Below the pieces are notes generated by a model, which was not told where the DNA came from, searched no databases, and was given only the letters and a program-made list of their open reading frames with translations. Below, piece after piece: positions 22,428-34,100 of a DNA stretch of 64,000 bases. Within the stretch, counting starts at the first letter, position 1; each line of letters opens with the position of its first letter. Source of the DNA: Ricordea florida (taxonomy: Eukaryota; Cnidaria; Anthozoa; Corallimorpharia; Ricordeidae); NCBI GenBank assembly GCA_949710005.1, contig OX453281.1, positions 18,588,561 to 18,652,560 on the forward strand, in the 5' to 3' direction. A program made the translations under genes and the position numbers.

Positions 22428-23763
22428 CAGAACTGCAAGGACCCCACAACTATGACATAACAGTTACAGCAACAACTAAAAACCATGCCCAGAAAAATGC
22501 AATTCTTACTTGGCATAATGGTTTAGAGAGGAGAGCAGAGCTCAAGGGAGCAAATGTCAGGTAAGGAGTACAGGGGATCTCGAATTTCTCGTCATAGTCC
22601 CATTAAGCAAAGGGCAAAAAGGCTGACACTAAGATGGATACACACCAGTGAATTAAACAACAATTTGGTTGGTGGATAACACCCTTTCTATAAAAGGACT
22701 ATAATCAGAATGTTTGCTTGAGTGCATGTAAAGAAGAAGAAGCCATTCAGATCCCTTGAATAAATGCTTTGCACACCATTTCTATTAGTGGTGCCTGATG
22801 TTCATTCTGATTATCGGTCGAGTTCGCCATTTTACTCTTGAGTCGGCCTGAATTTGTTCAGAATTCTCTTTGCAAAACCTTTACTTAGGACATACCTGTC
22901 ATTTTATCAATAACTATCAATCATTAGTTTATCTTTATGTTTAAAGATTTTTAGCCGACATTTGGTTCACCACAGTACTGTTTAATTGTTTTTTAATCTT
23001 TCTGGTTTTTCCTGAGATTACCTTAGCACATTTACCGACATTGAACCATTTTATTTTGCACAATATAAATATACTTAAAACTAAAACAATATATCATGAA
23101 AAAACAATTCGGTCGATCTCCTTTGCTGAGCGTTTTAAGATTCGTCAAGCGAGCTAAACTACTTCAGAATAAAAAAGGTTTTAATATTCTAGGCACCGAA
23201 TGTTAAAGTTGCGGGTGTCTACGACAGATTTTATAAAATGATTTCTGTATATTTGACCTCTAAACTGGAAGGCTTGGTCCTGGTATCAATTCAGTACAAA
23301 CGTTTTCAAGTATAATTTACTAATTTAAAGTGGAGCTATTGCTTTCAAACTCTAAAACGAAAGTTACATTTGTAAAGTGCACCACATTTTAATATAGTTT
23401 TATTGAATTGATCGCTGTTCCAGGTTTATTGTCTATAACTGACTAAATTGCATTTAATAATGGGGTAGACAACGGCCTATCGTACAAAAGCTTAAAAACC
23501 AAAAAAGATTACAATAATGAATTTTCAAAATGCAAAAATGATGAAATGAGTAAAATTACTTGATTGTTACTACATACTATAAACAGCAAAATTGTTTACA
23601 GTTAGTTACCTTTTCATCTTGTCCTTCTACTTGAGCAGTCTTTTAACTTCTTAATTAAGAGGTGCACTATATATTCCCTAAGTCTTCTTGAAATAATGAG
23701 ACTGTTTAAGCTTGTGCAGTAACTAGTTAATAGCAATTCGCTGGTAAAACCAAACAGTCAAAA
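22428..23763. other. Intergenic, no gene seen
   Basis: AT-rich with only short ORFs. I recognise neither a gene nor a clear repeat here. Confidence 0.45.
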
Positions 23764-24133
23764 TGGGCGTTTTCCATTTAGCAAGAGATTCCGGAAATTC
23801 CGGTTGGGATGTAAATGGAACGCACTTTTTTGGTACGTTCCACTGGAAAATTTCCGGAATAAACGGAGCGTCTGAAAAGGTAGTCCCGTTTTCCCGTTGG
23901 AAACCTTCCGATGGAAAATGCGTGTTCCATTTACGAGTTTCATGAGGTTTCACCAGTTCCAGACCTTTCACGCCGGTGATTCTTCACGACCACCTCTTCG
24001 GTAAAGAGAAATGACAGATTCTTCTACAGTCCCATGGGAATGAATGGAACTTGTGTCAAATGGAACACGTTCCTCACCGATGGAAATTTCCCAATGAAAT
24101 TTCCGGAATTTTTCGGTAAATGGAAAACGCCCA
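23764..24133. mobile_element. MITE with TGGGCGTTTTCCATTTA ends
   Basis: Left TGGGCGTTTTCCATTTA and right TAAATGGAAAACGCCCA are exact inverses, and ATTCCGGAAATT-type similarity continues inward on both sides. A diverged relative is at 27255-27575. The small ORFs inside come from the repeat. Confidence 0.7.
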
Positions 24134-24989
24134 ATATGTCCGCCATCTCCGCCATCGTGAATACTGAACTACGCGCCCGTGATTTAAACCGCTGGTCGCT
24201 TGGCATGCTCAACCGACAGACCAGCGAGACCAGAAGCTATGTCGTGAAAGTTGTGAAACAGAGAATTATATCTCGGTGTAAATTTATCTGCTACTTATGA
24301 CCCCTTAAAATTTGTTCTACGCGTTAGCCCGACTATTGAGAACTGAAATTTAATGCGGCGGCACACGAAAATAAGAGAATTTTCTGAGGTCGCCGAATAT
24401 TAATTGTGGCCATCAACGAAACCTCCGAACAGATCAACTGCTGCTCTTCCGGCTGGGCTACAAGGCTAGACGAGGGAAAGTCATGGGTAAATACGATGGA
24501 ATGTGGCAGCTAAGAGATAATCGTGGTTAGATAAAAATGTTGATTTATCTACTGACACCGAGATCAGGTGCATGATGGGCATTGATTTCGAAGAGACAAA
24601 AAGTGCCTATTGATCCATCATTTTTGGCAAAGATTGCAGCTAACAAAAATATGATTCGAATGAAGGTACTTAAATTGCAACAGTGTGTACGCCACAACGA
24701 AATGGTAGCATTAATTGTCAATGGCTTTCCCAGCAGCAAGAAGGCGCATTACGTTTTCAGCTACATGACGATAGAGCACAAACTTCAAGATGATCATGTT
24801 CTATGACTCGTACTTGAATTGTGAAAAGGATTTAATTTTGCCGCCATTATTTTCTACTGGAGTCTTCACTGATCCTAGAAGTCAAAAGCGGCCATGATAA
24901 ACTCACATAATCACTCAGTAAGTTTTGACCGAGTGACTATAAGATGATTATCCAGGTGCAGAGGTAATGTTGTGTGTGCCATTAGTGTG

Positions 24990-25288
24990 ACGGACCATTA
25001 GAAAAGTGATGGGAGGGGGGAGGGGAGGGGGGTGGCGAAAAAAACAAAAAAACATTCATGCAAGGGAAAATGGCAAGAAAAAAAATTCATGCAAAGAAGA
25101 AGGTAAAAAAAAAATTCATGCAGAAGGAAGGTCCAATTGTGACTTTTTCACACGTAGTAAAAAAAATTCGTGCAGAGGGGTTCACCTGAAAAAAAAAATT
25201 CCTGCACAAGCAGTGAGCGAAAAAACAAATTCGTGCAAGCTGAAAATTCCCCACCCCCCCCCCCCATCACTTTTCTAAGGTCTGTCCC
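24990..25288. mobile_element. MITE with GGACC/TAGAAAAGTGATGGG ends
   Basis: TTAGAAAAGTGATGGG on the left matches CCCATCACTTTTCTAA on the right in inverted orientation. The interior is a run of AAAAATTCATGCA-like words. The ORF across it is repeat-derived. Confidence 0.65.
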
Positions 25289-25313
25289 TTAACATCCTAT
25301 GTATGAGTTCCTT

Positions 25314-26288
25314 TTAGGGGGCTACAGTTGATGAATTTGATGGAAGATCCATGAAGCGTTCAACACCTAAGATCTTGGCGAATTCGTGGCGGTACTTCTG
25401 GCTCCTGACGCAGTAAACATACGGATTCAGGGAGGAATTGCAAGCAAGTATCATTTGAACAAATGGAAACGCTCTCAGGAACTGACGCGATTTCGTCGAG
25501 GGATTGATAATAACGGGAAGACAAAGAAAGGGAAGCCAACACAACACGTACAATCCCACGACAACAAAAATCGTCTTGGCCGCTTTTTTCTCGATTTTCT
25601 GTCTGGCGGCAGACCTTTCGGAACTCGAATGATGGGCATTAACCTTGTTTTCTTGGCGCCTTGCGGAAATAAAGATATAAACGTACATACTTAGAGTGCA
25701 AACGAGCAAAAAAATACAGTAAGCCAAAACGTAAAATCGAGAAATCACAATGCGCGCATATACAACTCCGCAAGTCAGGGAAATTAGCCACACAAAGACG
25801 ATTATGTTCACCGCTTTTCTGACCGTCATAATTGCTGGGTATTTTAATGGCAGTCTTATGGCGATTACACGATCCACGGTTACGGTAAAGATGTTGGTGA
25901 CAGAGGCAAGTAGAGAAAGGTGGCCAAAGAAGGACTTTGCAGTTTCATAGTGGACATTTTTCAAAGCCGCTTCATCTGTATAGTGGTGGTAACCGTGAAT
26001 CAACAAGGGTATGTAGACCGAGCAGACTGCGAGGTCTGAAAGTGCCAAGCTCGAGATGAAAAGATCCGGAATGGAGCGGAGAAGTCTGTTTCGAAAGACA
26101 GCTAGCAGAACAAGCGAGTTCCCGAGGCTACCGCTCACAGTTGCCGTTACAGCTACCACTGAAAGTAGGATGACCGTGGCATCGCTTAACTCGGGATTTT
26201 TTGGACTATTTGCAGCGCTTGGGTTAGTTTCTTCCTCACTGCCATTCCACCAACGCCAGTCAGTCAGATTTGACAGGTTTCGATCCAT
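25314..26288 (-). CDS. Class A (rhodopsin-family) GPCR, single exon
   Basis: A complete 324-residue receptor. The N-terminus has three NxS/T sites (NLSNLT, NGS). TM1 has GN (SGSLGNSLVLL), TM2 has LALSDLAVC, and the DRY position reads DRV (TVDRVIAI). TM6 has CWLPFLCLP and TM7 has NSSLNPYVYC, so all signature positions are present or conservatively changed. A long basic third intracellular loop precedes TM6. It acts at the plasma membrane through G proteins. Motifs fit the alpha group (amine, peptide or melanocortin-like), but the ligand cannot be given. It lies immediately beside the MITE at 24990-25288. Confidence 0.85.
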   Translation of the reverse strand: MDRNLSNLTDWRWWNGSEEETNPSAANSPKNPELSDATVILLSVVAVTATVSGSLGNSLVLLAVFRNRLLRSIPDLFISSLALSDLAVCSVYIPLLIHGYHHYTDEAALKNVHYETAKSFFGHLSLLASVTNIFTVTVDRVIAIRLPLKYPAIMTVRKAVNIIVFVWLISLTCGVVYARIVISRFYVLAYCIFLLVCTLSMYVYIFISARRQENKVNAHHSSSERSAARQKIEKKAAKTIFVVVGLYVLCWLPFLCLPVIINPSTKSRQFLRAFPFVQMILACNSSLNPYVYCVRSQKYRHEFAKILGVERFMDLPSNSSTVAP

Positions 26289-27254
26289 ACCTTTAATTTA
26301 GGGCTGATTCCTTCAAGTACGAATTTTCAACTTCCAAGTCTCTTTTCCTGGAGCTAACGAAAGGCAAACATCATTGTTAACTATTTATGTTACCTCCGTT
26401 GGTTGTTTAAAATAATTTACTTCCTAAGAATGCATCTGTTCAACACAGCATACCTGTGGGAAGTGCCAAAATTGAGTGAGGGTTTCTTGGTACGAAGTCG
26501 CTGCGCCAAGGAACTATTACAACTACTTTAAAAACAAAGCATGTTGTGTCTGTAACATGTTGTTTGTGTAAAACTAATGAGATAATTTCGCACACTTAAT
26601 TAGCCCTACGTTTATCCGTAACCCTGTACTAGCTAATTGGCTTCTCTCTAATTTTATTTTCAATCATCTTTTTCATGTAATGAGTTTTGAAAAATAAAGT
26701 GGACACACAAGATACGGAAAATACGTAATGAACACCCGGCTACCCATGTTATCAACACAATTAATCATGTTAATCATGAAGAACTTTTAAATATATGATG
26801 CAAAATTATTTATTTGCACTGAAAAATTTGAAAGTTGCCATGTAAACGCTATTTCAAACAAATGCAACTTCGCAAACAAGAGAAAATGCCGGAACAAATA
26901 ACCTCATAAAAGCAGGTGCGATGCTCTACCAACTGAGCTACCAGGCCATGATCCTAGATGACACCAGGCCAACAGTATCTACGTGCTGTGTTAGGAATCA
27001 TATAACATTAAAAAGTTTCGTTTGCGCTACGGTTGGAAACGTAGATGCTGATCAAGTTTCACGCTTTTCTAAAGCTCGTATTTGCCTAAGAATATTGCCT
27101 TAAAGGCGTAAGGGTCCATTCTTTAACTGAGTATCTAATGAGTAATGTAATCAATGATTGGAAACTTGTGCATTGAGTGCAAGCTAAGCAGAAAAAGACC
27201 CGTGAAAACAGCATTGCCTTCCGTGTCTGTCATTGGATAGTTCAGTTCAATCTT
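26289..27254. other. Intergenic with a tRNA-like half
   Basis: On the minus strand 26915-26965 reads GGTAGCTCAGTTGGTAGAGC, a tRNA or SINE A-box. No B-box or 3' half follows, so it is a fragment. Nothing else is recognised. Confidence 0.4.
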
Positions 27255-27575
27255 GGGTGTTCTCCATATACAACAAATTTTCGGAAATTCCGGTTGGGAT
27301 GTAAATGGAACACGGTCTTTTGGTTCCCTCAACTGGACATTCTCTGGAGATTTACGGAAAGTCTGAAAAGGTAGTCCTGTTTTCAAGTTGGAAATTTTCA
27401 ATTGGAAATCCGCATTCCATTCACAGTTTCACATGCATGTTGTGCACCAGTTTTAACCTCTTTAATTTTCACAGCCACGATGATTCCAGACCTAAGCCGT
27501 GATTTTCCCAGAAAACTTTCAAATGGGTCACAAATATTACTAAGCATCAACTCTGTAAATGGAAAGCGCCCGTTG
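27255..27575. mobile_element. Diverged second copy of the 23764-24133 MITE
   Basis: Shares GGAAATTCCGGTTGGGATGT and CTGAAAAGGTAGTCC with the first copy and ends in a GTAAATGGAAAGCGCCC-like inverted end. Confidence 0.6.
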
Positions 27576-28268
27576 TTTCAATGAATTTACCAATGGCTCA
27601 CTGGATAGCTCAGTTTCCCCATGTTTCATCAAATTACGCGCAGCTTGGGACTTTTTCATTTGTTTTTTCAAGACATGTTAATTCTCTGTGTGTTTCCAGT
27701 CTATTTACACAGGATGCGGTAAATTGCTCGATCGTTATTAAGGCTGCTGAAAATCGTTCAATCCAGAAAAAAATATTTTAAACTGAAATATTTCGCATTT
27801 CGTTACACGTCTTATAACTTTAACTTGGGTTGAAACAGTTCCCTCAAAGCTTTGTACTTGTTCAAATTACAGTCGCAAGTTTGGACGACCAATACTAGAT
27901 TTGGGTTAGCTTTTCTAACTGTCAATGGCGGACACAACTTGTCACCCTAAGTGACCAGACGTTGTAAACATGCTAACTAGTTATAGACCTTCGTCAAATT
28001 AAGAAAGGTAACTGAACAAAAAAAGGATCCTGCGTTAAAAAAACGCTTTGGTCACCATATTTACAGCCACATTAAATTCACTAGAGAAGTTTATGTTTGA
28101 TAGAAAATAAGATACTTGATTTTACTAATAGAAACAACAGCAGCATGGAGGATGTTTGTCTTACAAACCTAGTTTAATGGTCCGCTCGCTCAAACCGGAG
28201 TCTCCTACAACTAAGAGCGTTCAAACTATAGCTAGTAATCTGAAGGTCGTATATTTGGCTCTTATTGG

Positions 28269-28516
28269 AGGGGTGGCGAATGGTAAATGCGAGACTTAGA
28301 CGGCGAGACTAGCGTTTTTCTCTGCGAGGCCGAGACACTTTGACTTTTTAGAGTGCTAGACCGAGACTTCAAAGTGTTTTGAGTGCGAGATTTATTTGTA
28401 TAAAAATCGAGACTGCGAGACGCATACAACCGCTAAAAAACGAGACTACGAGAGCCGTGAAATTCGACTAAAATTTTGCGAGACCAAGAGTTTTTGAAGG
28501 ACCATTCGCCACCCCT
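28269..28516 (+). mobile_element. MITE copy A with AGGGGTGGCGAATGGT ends
   Basis: A perfect 16-bp TIR (28269-28284 versus 28501-28516). The interior is rich in GCGAGAC words. The flanks TATTGG/CATTGG suggest a 6-bp target duplication with one change. Inverted relative at 28961-29224. Confidence 0.8.
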
Positions 28517-28960
28517 CATTGGAGAAAACCAGGATTTTCTTTTTCCTAGCTTGCTTGCGACAGTGCCGAAAATTCCTGTTTGTCACAAATTTTCGAGGCT
28601 TAAAAGAGGGTCTCAATGGGGTAACCGTTAACCGTAGCAAATGAGTTAACCGTTTGCCGTAAAAGTCACCACCCATCAAGTCGGTATTTAGCGACACGTT
28701 AATACTTGTATGAACGACCCAACCTGTGTAAACCGTCCTGCCCAAATTCTAAAATATGTTTTAAAAGATATGAATATGCTGACATTTTCAGCGAGGTTAG
28801 GCGGTACATTTAATTTGAATGGGTGTCAAACCTATTCGAAGACATTACAAAACAAGTCGCTTCACCAAAATTCTTTAGCCACTTTCTTAGTTTACGTAGT
28901 CTGAAAGCTAGAACGACATAAAGTAGACGGTAGAAAGCGAAAACACTAAAAGGTGACATT

Positions 28961-29224
28961 AGGGGTGACGAATAGTCCTTCGAAAACTCTGGGTCTCGCA
29001 AAATTTTAGTCGAATTTCACAGGTCTCGCAGTCTCGTTTTTTAGCGGTTATGTGCGTCTCGCAGTCTCGATTTTCATACTGAAAGAGTCTCGCACTCAAA
29101 ACACTTTGAAGTCTTGGTCTCGCAATCTAAAAAGTCAAAATGTCTCGGGGCTCGCAAAGAAAAACGCTACGGTCTCGCCGTCTCGTCGTCTCGCAAAGTC
29201 TCGCATTTACCATTCGCCACCCCT
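28961..29224 (-). mobile_element. MITE copy B, inverted relative of copy A
   Basis: Ends AGGGGTGACGAATAGT and ACCATTCGCCACCCCT with TCTCGCA words inside, the reverse of copy A. Flanked by GACATT on both sides (28955-28960, 29225-29230), a clear target duplication. Confidence 0.8.
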
Positions 29225-30785
29225 GACATTCATTCTCGCGGACGTTATCTTTGGAAAGTCATGATAAAGCTCAAAAGTGCAAGATCCTGTGCGGAAGCAA
29301 GTGTTTCTAAATTTTAGGTTATTATGTCTCATGTGAGGCTATTTTGTAAGACACGATGCGGCAAATTAGATCGTTAAAATGCAACTAAAGAAACGCGTTA
29401 GTCGTGTCTCCACGTTTAATCAATAGAGGGAATCAAGGTTAAGTTAGCGATTGTGCAGTAACTGGGATAGCGGGTCAGTTGATAGGTTTCAAGGCGGTTA
29501 ACAATAATTGTTAGAACTCCGGTATCGTGAACGACCTGTTATGATATACATCGAAGTGTCGGCCCAGTTAACCTAACGTTTAACTATTACCCAATTAGAA
29601 CTTACCTTATCTTGCTCAAAAATTAGTAACGGATTGTCTAATATCTCTGTCAGCCTCGATTCTTTCTCAACGGATGGCGATATGATTTATCTAAGACTAC
29701 TGACAAAACTCATCATGGTAGACCTCGCTCGAGGATAGACATAAGTGCGTTTAGATAAACATCGAATAGAATTTTGTTTCAACTTTTATGGAGAAAGCGA
29801 AGGAAAACAAAAAACTTAAAATTTTGGTCGAGTTGTTTTGTCCCTGTTTGGCCAATATTTTGGGTTTGTTTTGTGTTGCCTTCGTTTGCGCAAATGGCTA
29901 AATTGAAATCCAGGGAACTTGCTATTTCTCAAATCTGGAAACGACGTACGTCATCAAGTAAAGTGATGCGTTGTGCCAGACGGTTTTTTCAGCTGTCGTT
30001 AAAAACATAATATCAATCCTTTTAACATTTCACTTAACGGCGTGCAAAAAATAAGGACCTTCCATCAAATTCGATAGCTCTATTTTTGGAAGAAATTAAA
30101 AAGTAAGCATTTTGAGGAGAAGGTGCAGCGGTGTATTCTTCATACCAGGGGAATTAGTTTACATCCGAACTGCATGTAGAACAAAAAGCCAGAGTATATC
30201 ACCGTAAAAAAGGTTTATAACTTTTGCAACGAATTATTAACTGAATAGCGGATGTGGTCACACGAAGATACGAAATTACTCTTCGGATGTTGAAATATCA
30301 TTTCAACACGAGCAGAGAAATTTCGTATCTCCAAGCGACCATGTCATTTTTTTATTATTTTAAATTTTAAAATTTCCTTATGTACTTTGTGGCAGCAAGT
30401 CACTCTTCCGCCAGTAATATCCCGCCGTATGTGTCGATTTGCCACCACTCGGTATACCACTAAATATTTATAATTCGATATGATACCTTTTTTGTGGAGA
30501 AATTTAGAAGAAGTCGATTGAAAAATTGTTGTTATTTCCTAACGAACGAGCCCTTGGAAGATACAAAATAAAACAAATTAAATGGCATAATATCTTGTAA
30601 GAGGGCTGGGTTTGTCAATCATTTCCCAGCGGGATAAGTGAACTGAAAGCTTTACTTGTTTTAATGATGCACTAGGTTTTTGCATTTAATTCTACATGGA
30701 ACGATTGGAGAATCATGGGTTTCAGAAACAGGTTTTTACCTTAAAGGTCGGTAGAAAACCAATTCTAAATGTAAACGTGAATTCA
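29225..30785. other. Intergenic left of the Polinton
   Basis: No gene seen. A small foldback at about 30254-30345 has GATACGAAATTACTC facing GAGAAATTTCGTATC. The last bases before the Polinton are the left CCAGG target copy. Confidence 0.5.
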
Positions 30786-30790
30786 CCAGG
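30786..30790. repeat. Left target-site duplication (CCAGG)
   Basis: CCAGG lies directly before the left TIR end ACTACTATATAAG. The same five bases follow the right TIR at 46711. The next base (A) also agrees at both ends, but on the left it is also the first TIR base. Confidence 0.7.
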
Positions 30791-31173
30791 ACTACTATAT
30801 AAGCGTGTTTATAAGTACGTTTTTAGGTTATTTTTAAAATTTGACTGAAAATCTCTGTCCTTTTTTAGCTTACGGGTTATTTTTTAGAAGTACGTTTTTT
30901 AGGTTGACTGAAAAAAATCTCTGTCCTTTTAGCTTAAAATTTAAAAGTACGTTTTAGTTTGACTGAAAATCTCTGTCTAAGAGTAATTGGAAAAGTACAT
31001 GAAAGTTTTGAATGAATTTTACCAACAATTTTCACAAACCATGTCGGAAAGCGGAGGGGAAAAATTGATGAGATAAAAAAAATCTACATGAAAAACTGAT
31101 ACTAAGCCTATGTGAAAAAATTGAAAAGAATATGGTTTAAAAGAAAAAACAGTGAAATATTAAGATGGAACAA
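30791..31173 (+). repeat. Left terminal inverted repeat
   Basis: Matches 46323-46710 in inverted orientation except for five extra bases (ATAAT type) in the right copy near 46336-46342. It holds three copies of GACTGAAA(AA)ATCTCTGTC (30843, 30906, 30961), each preceded by AAGTACGTTT. It continues through the promoter box and the first codons ATGGAACAA of the PolB gene. Confidence 0.95.
31136..31144 (+). promoter_or_regulatory. Promoter-like box of the PolB gene (in TIR)
   Basis: TTTAAAAGA, 29 bp before the PolB ATG. The same box in the right TIR (46357-46365) sits 34 bp before the Zn-repeat gene. Confidence 0.55.
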
Positions 31174-34100
31174 TTAAAAGACGTTGAATTAAAAGAAATT
31201 TTGAGGGAATTACGTATACGGGGGAGAACTCGTATGCGAAGAGCGGAGAAAATAGTGGCATTACGTGAGATGGGAATAAACACACAAGAGGATTTGGAAA
31301 ATTACAGGCGGAGACTTAATGAAGAGCCGCCAATGGTGGGAACACCACCCGGTTCTCCTCCGCCAAGAACTCCACCTGTTACACCACCCGGATCACCTCC
31401 GCCAAGAACGCCACCTGTTACACCACCCGGTTCTTCCGCGTCAAGAAAAAGGAAACTAGAACCAACTTTTATAAAACCACAAACACCAAGAACTCCACCC
31501 GGTTCTCCTCCGTCAAGAAAAAGGAAACTAGCACCAACTTTTATAAAACCACAAAAACCAATTCTTGATGAGCCGGTACCTAAAATTAATGTTCCAATTC
31601 TCAAACCAAAGAAAATTTTTAATTGGGGGAATTATTCATTTAGGGTAATGGATAAAGACAAGTTTTCCAAAAGGCTTGAAGAATTGGCAAATGAAAACAT
31701 CATAAAAATTAATAATAGTAATACTAAAATTAAAACAAAAAGAAAGGTAAATATATCTGATAGTGTAAGAGATGAATTGAAGGAAAAAAATAAAAAGAAA
31801 AGAACAACAACCCTCAAAATATTTTCAATAAACCCAAATGAAGATGATCCCCCAATTCAAAATAATCGGGGAATAAATGAAAATATTATTAGAATTAGGA
31901 GGAATCTAAATAATGATTTGACAGAAACAATTTATAATGAGTTGGAACCCCAAATAGAAATGGGGGCAAGAATTGTTTTCAGTTTTACTGCTTTGATTCA
32001 AAGAGGAAACGGAGAAATAGCTTATCACGTACATACATTTAGAAGCGGAGGAACTTTTAACTCCCTTTCAGAAATAAAAAAATATATAGAGAGGTGTGAG
32101 GGTGAGAGATTGAGTTTAGAAGGAGATGCTTGGATGAGAGCATATTTACCCCCAGAAAAGAAAATTAATAAACCAGGTGTTAATGAGGGCGGAGTTGAGT
32201 TTAGAGAAGTACAAATAAAAGTTATTAATACCAGACAACCTTTAGTTGGGTGTGGAAGATTACCTGATGAATTACGAAAGAAAAGATGTATTTACTCTGT
32301 AGATGAAAAAGATGATAATCTCTGTGTATGGAGGTGTTTAGCTATTCTCATGAATATTATTGATGGTAAACAAAATCCTGAAAAACGAATAGAGAAACAA
32401 TCATTAGATCTAGCTAGAACTTTTTATGGCAACAAAAAACTAAAAAGAGAAGATGTTAGATCAACAAAATTGGTTGATTTTGAGAAAATTTCAAAGGTTT
32501 TCTCCATAAACATCCGGGCTTACGAGCAGAAAGATATAAAAAATTTTAAAGTTTGGAAACTGGTGTTTGGGAAAAATAATTTCAAAGACAATTTACCAAC
32601 TTTAAATTTAGGTCTTTATAATAATCATGGTTTTTTCATTAAGAATCTAGACCTTCTTGCCCAAAACTGGGTATGCCAAGGATGTAAACAAAAATTTACC
32701 AGACACGAAGATTTAAAAAGGCATTTTACCAATGAAACATGCACAGGAGGAAATACAAAAATATTATGCACGGGGGAAAAGATAAAACACATCATGAATG
32801 AATCTGACAAAGTTTTTTATGGGGGTAAAATAAATTTTAGTTATAAAGCGTGTAGGTGGATAGAAAACCAATCTAAAATTATAGGTAAACATATTCATCA
32901 TGGGCTTTGTGGTCATGGTGGTGAAAGGTGTTATAGGGATGAAAGGGGGGATGAGATTTTGTTTGATGGATATGAGCCTGAGACAAACACTGTTTTTGAG
33001 TTTTATGGTTGTAAATGGCATGGGTGTCCGTGTTCAACAACCGACAAAATTAAATATAATGAAACTATTGAAAGAGAAAATAGGATAAAAAGCTTAGGTT
33101 ATAATGTAGTATCGGTTTGGGAGTGTGAAAATCATGAATTACCCAATATATGGTTCAAAAAGAAATTTAATCCATACCCCTATTTTATTGATTACGATTT
33201 TGAGGGACTATTACAAAAGGAAGATAAACAGATTACCGATGATTTAATTTTCACCCATACCCACATTCCAGTTAGTGTTGCATTAATAGATAATTTAACA
33301 AAAGAACCCATTTTTCTTGTCAATTCAAACCCTGATGCTCTTATAAAAGAATTCGTTGAAAAATTGGAGGAAAAAAGAAAAATTATAGTCGAAAAGGTTA
33401 GAGAAGAATACCCGCTACCTGCTCAAGATTCTTTACAAAAACATGTTTTACAAAAATATGAAGAATGGTGTAATCAAGTACCTGTTTTGGGGTTTAATAG
33501 TGGAAAATATGATATCAATTTGATTAAAAGGCATTTTATAAAACACATGACCGATAGAACAAAGGATATTTTTATTGCAAAGAAACAGAATAGGTATATG
33601 TTTTTATCAACACCGCATTTCAAATTCTTGGATATAATGTCCTATCTTGCGCCTGGAGTTTCTTTTGATGATTGGTGTAAAGCAAACAATTGTCAAGCCA
33701 AAAAACTTAAACTTCCTTATGAAAAATTGGACGGTTATGATAAGCTTTCTTTAGTTGGACCTGTGAAACATGAAGATTTTTACTCTAGTTTGAAAAAGAA
33801 AAACATTTCAGAAGAAGAATATGAAGAATATTTGCTCGAATTCGAAAAGAGGGGCTGTGTTACAATGTTAGACTGGTTGAAAGAGTATAATTTGAATGAT
33901 GTTATTCCCTTTCTAGAAGCCCTTGAAAAAACAAGGCGTTTATATTATCCAGATGAAATTGATATATTAAAAGATGCTGTTTCGATTCCGGGTGTATCAA
34001 TGAGGGCTGTTCTAAATAAATATCAAAAAATGAAGAAGAAAGGTGATCCTGATTTGTACGCCCCAGGGCAATACTGTATTCATGGTTGTTGTAACAACAA

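Noticed and set aside
25006..25278. 90-residue Lys-rich ORF
   Set aside because: Product of the AAAAATTCATGCA repeats of a MITE.
26915..26965. tRNA gene on the minus strand
   Set aside because: Only the A-box half is present; no B-box or acceptor pairing.
31302..31604. Gly-rich minus-strand ORF opposite the PolB linker
   Set aside because: It is the reverse reading of the Pro-rich repeats.
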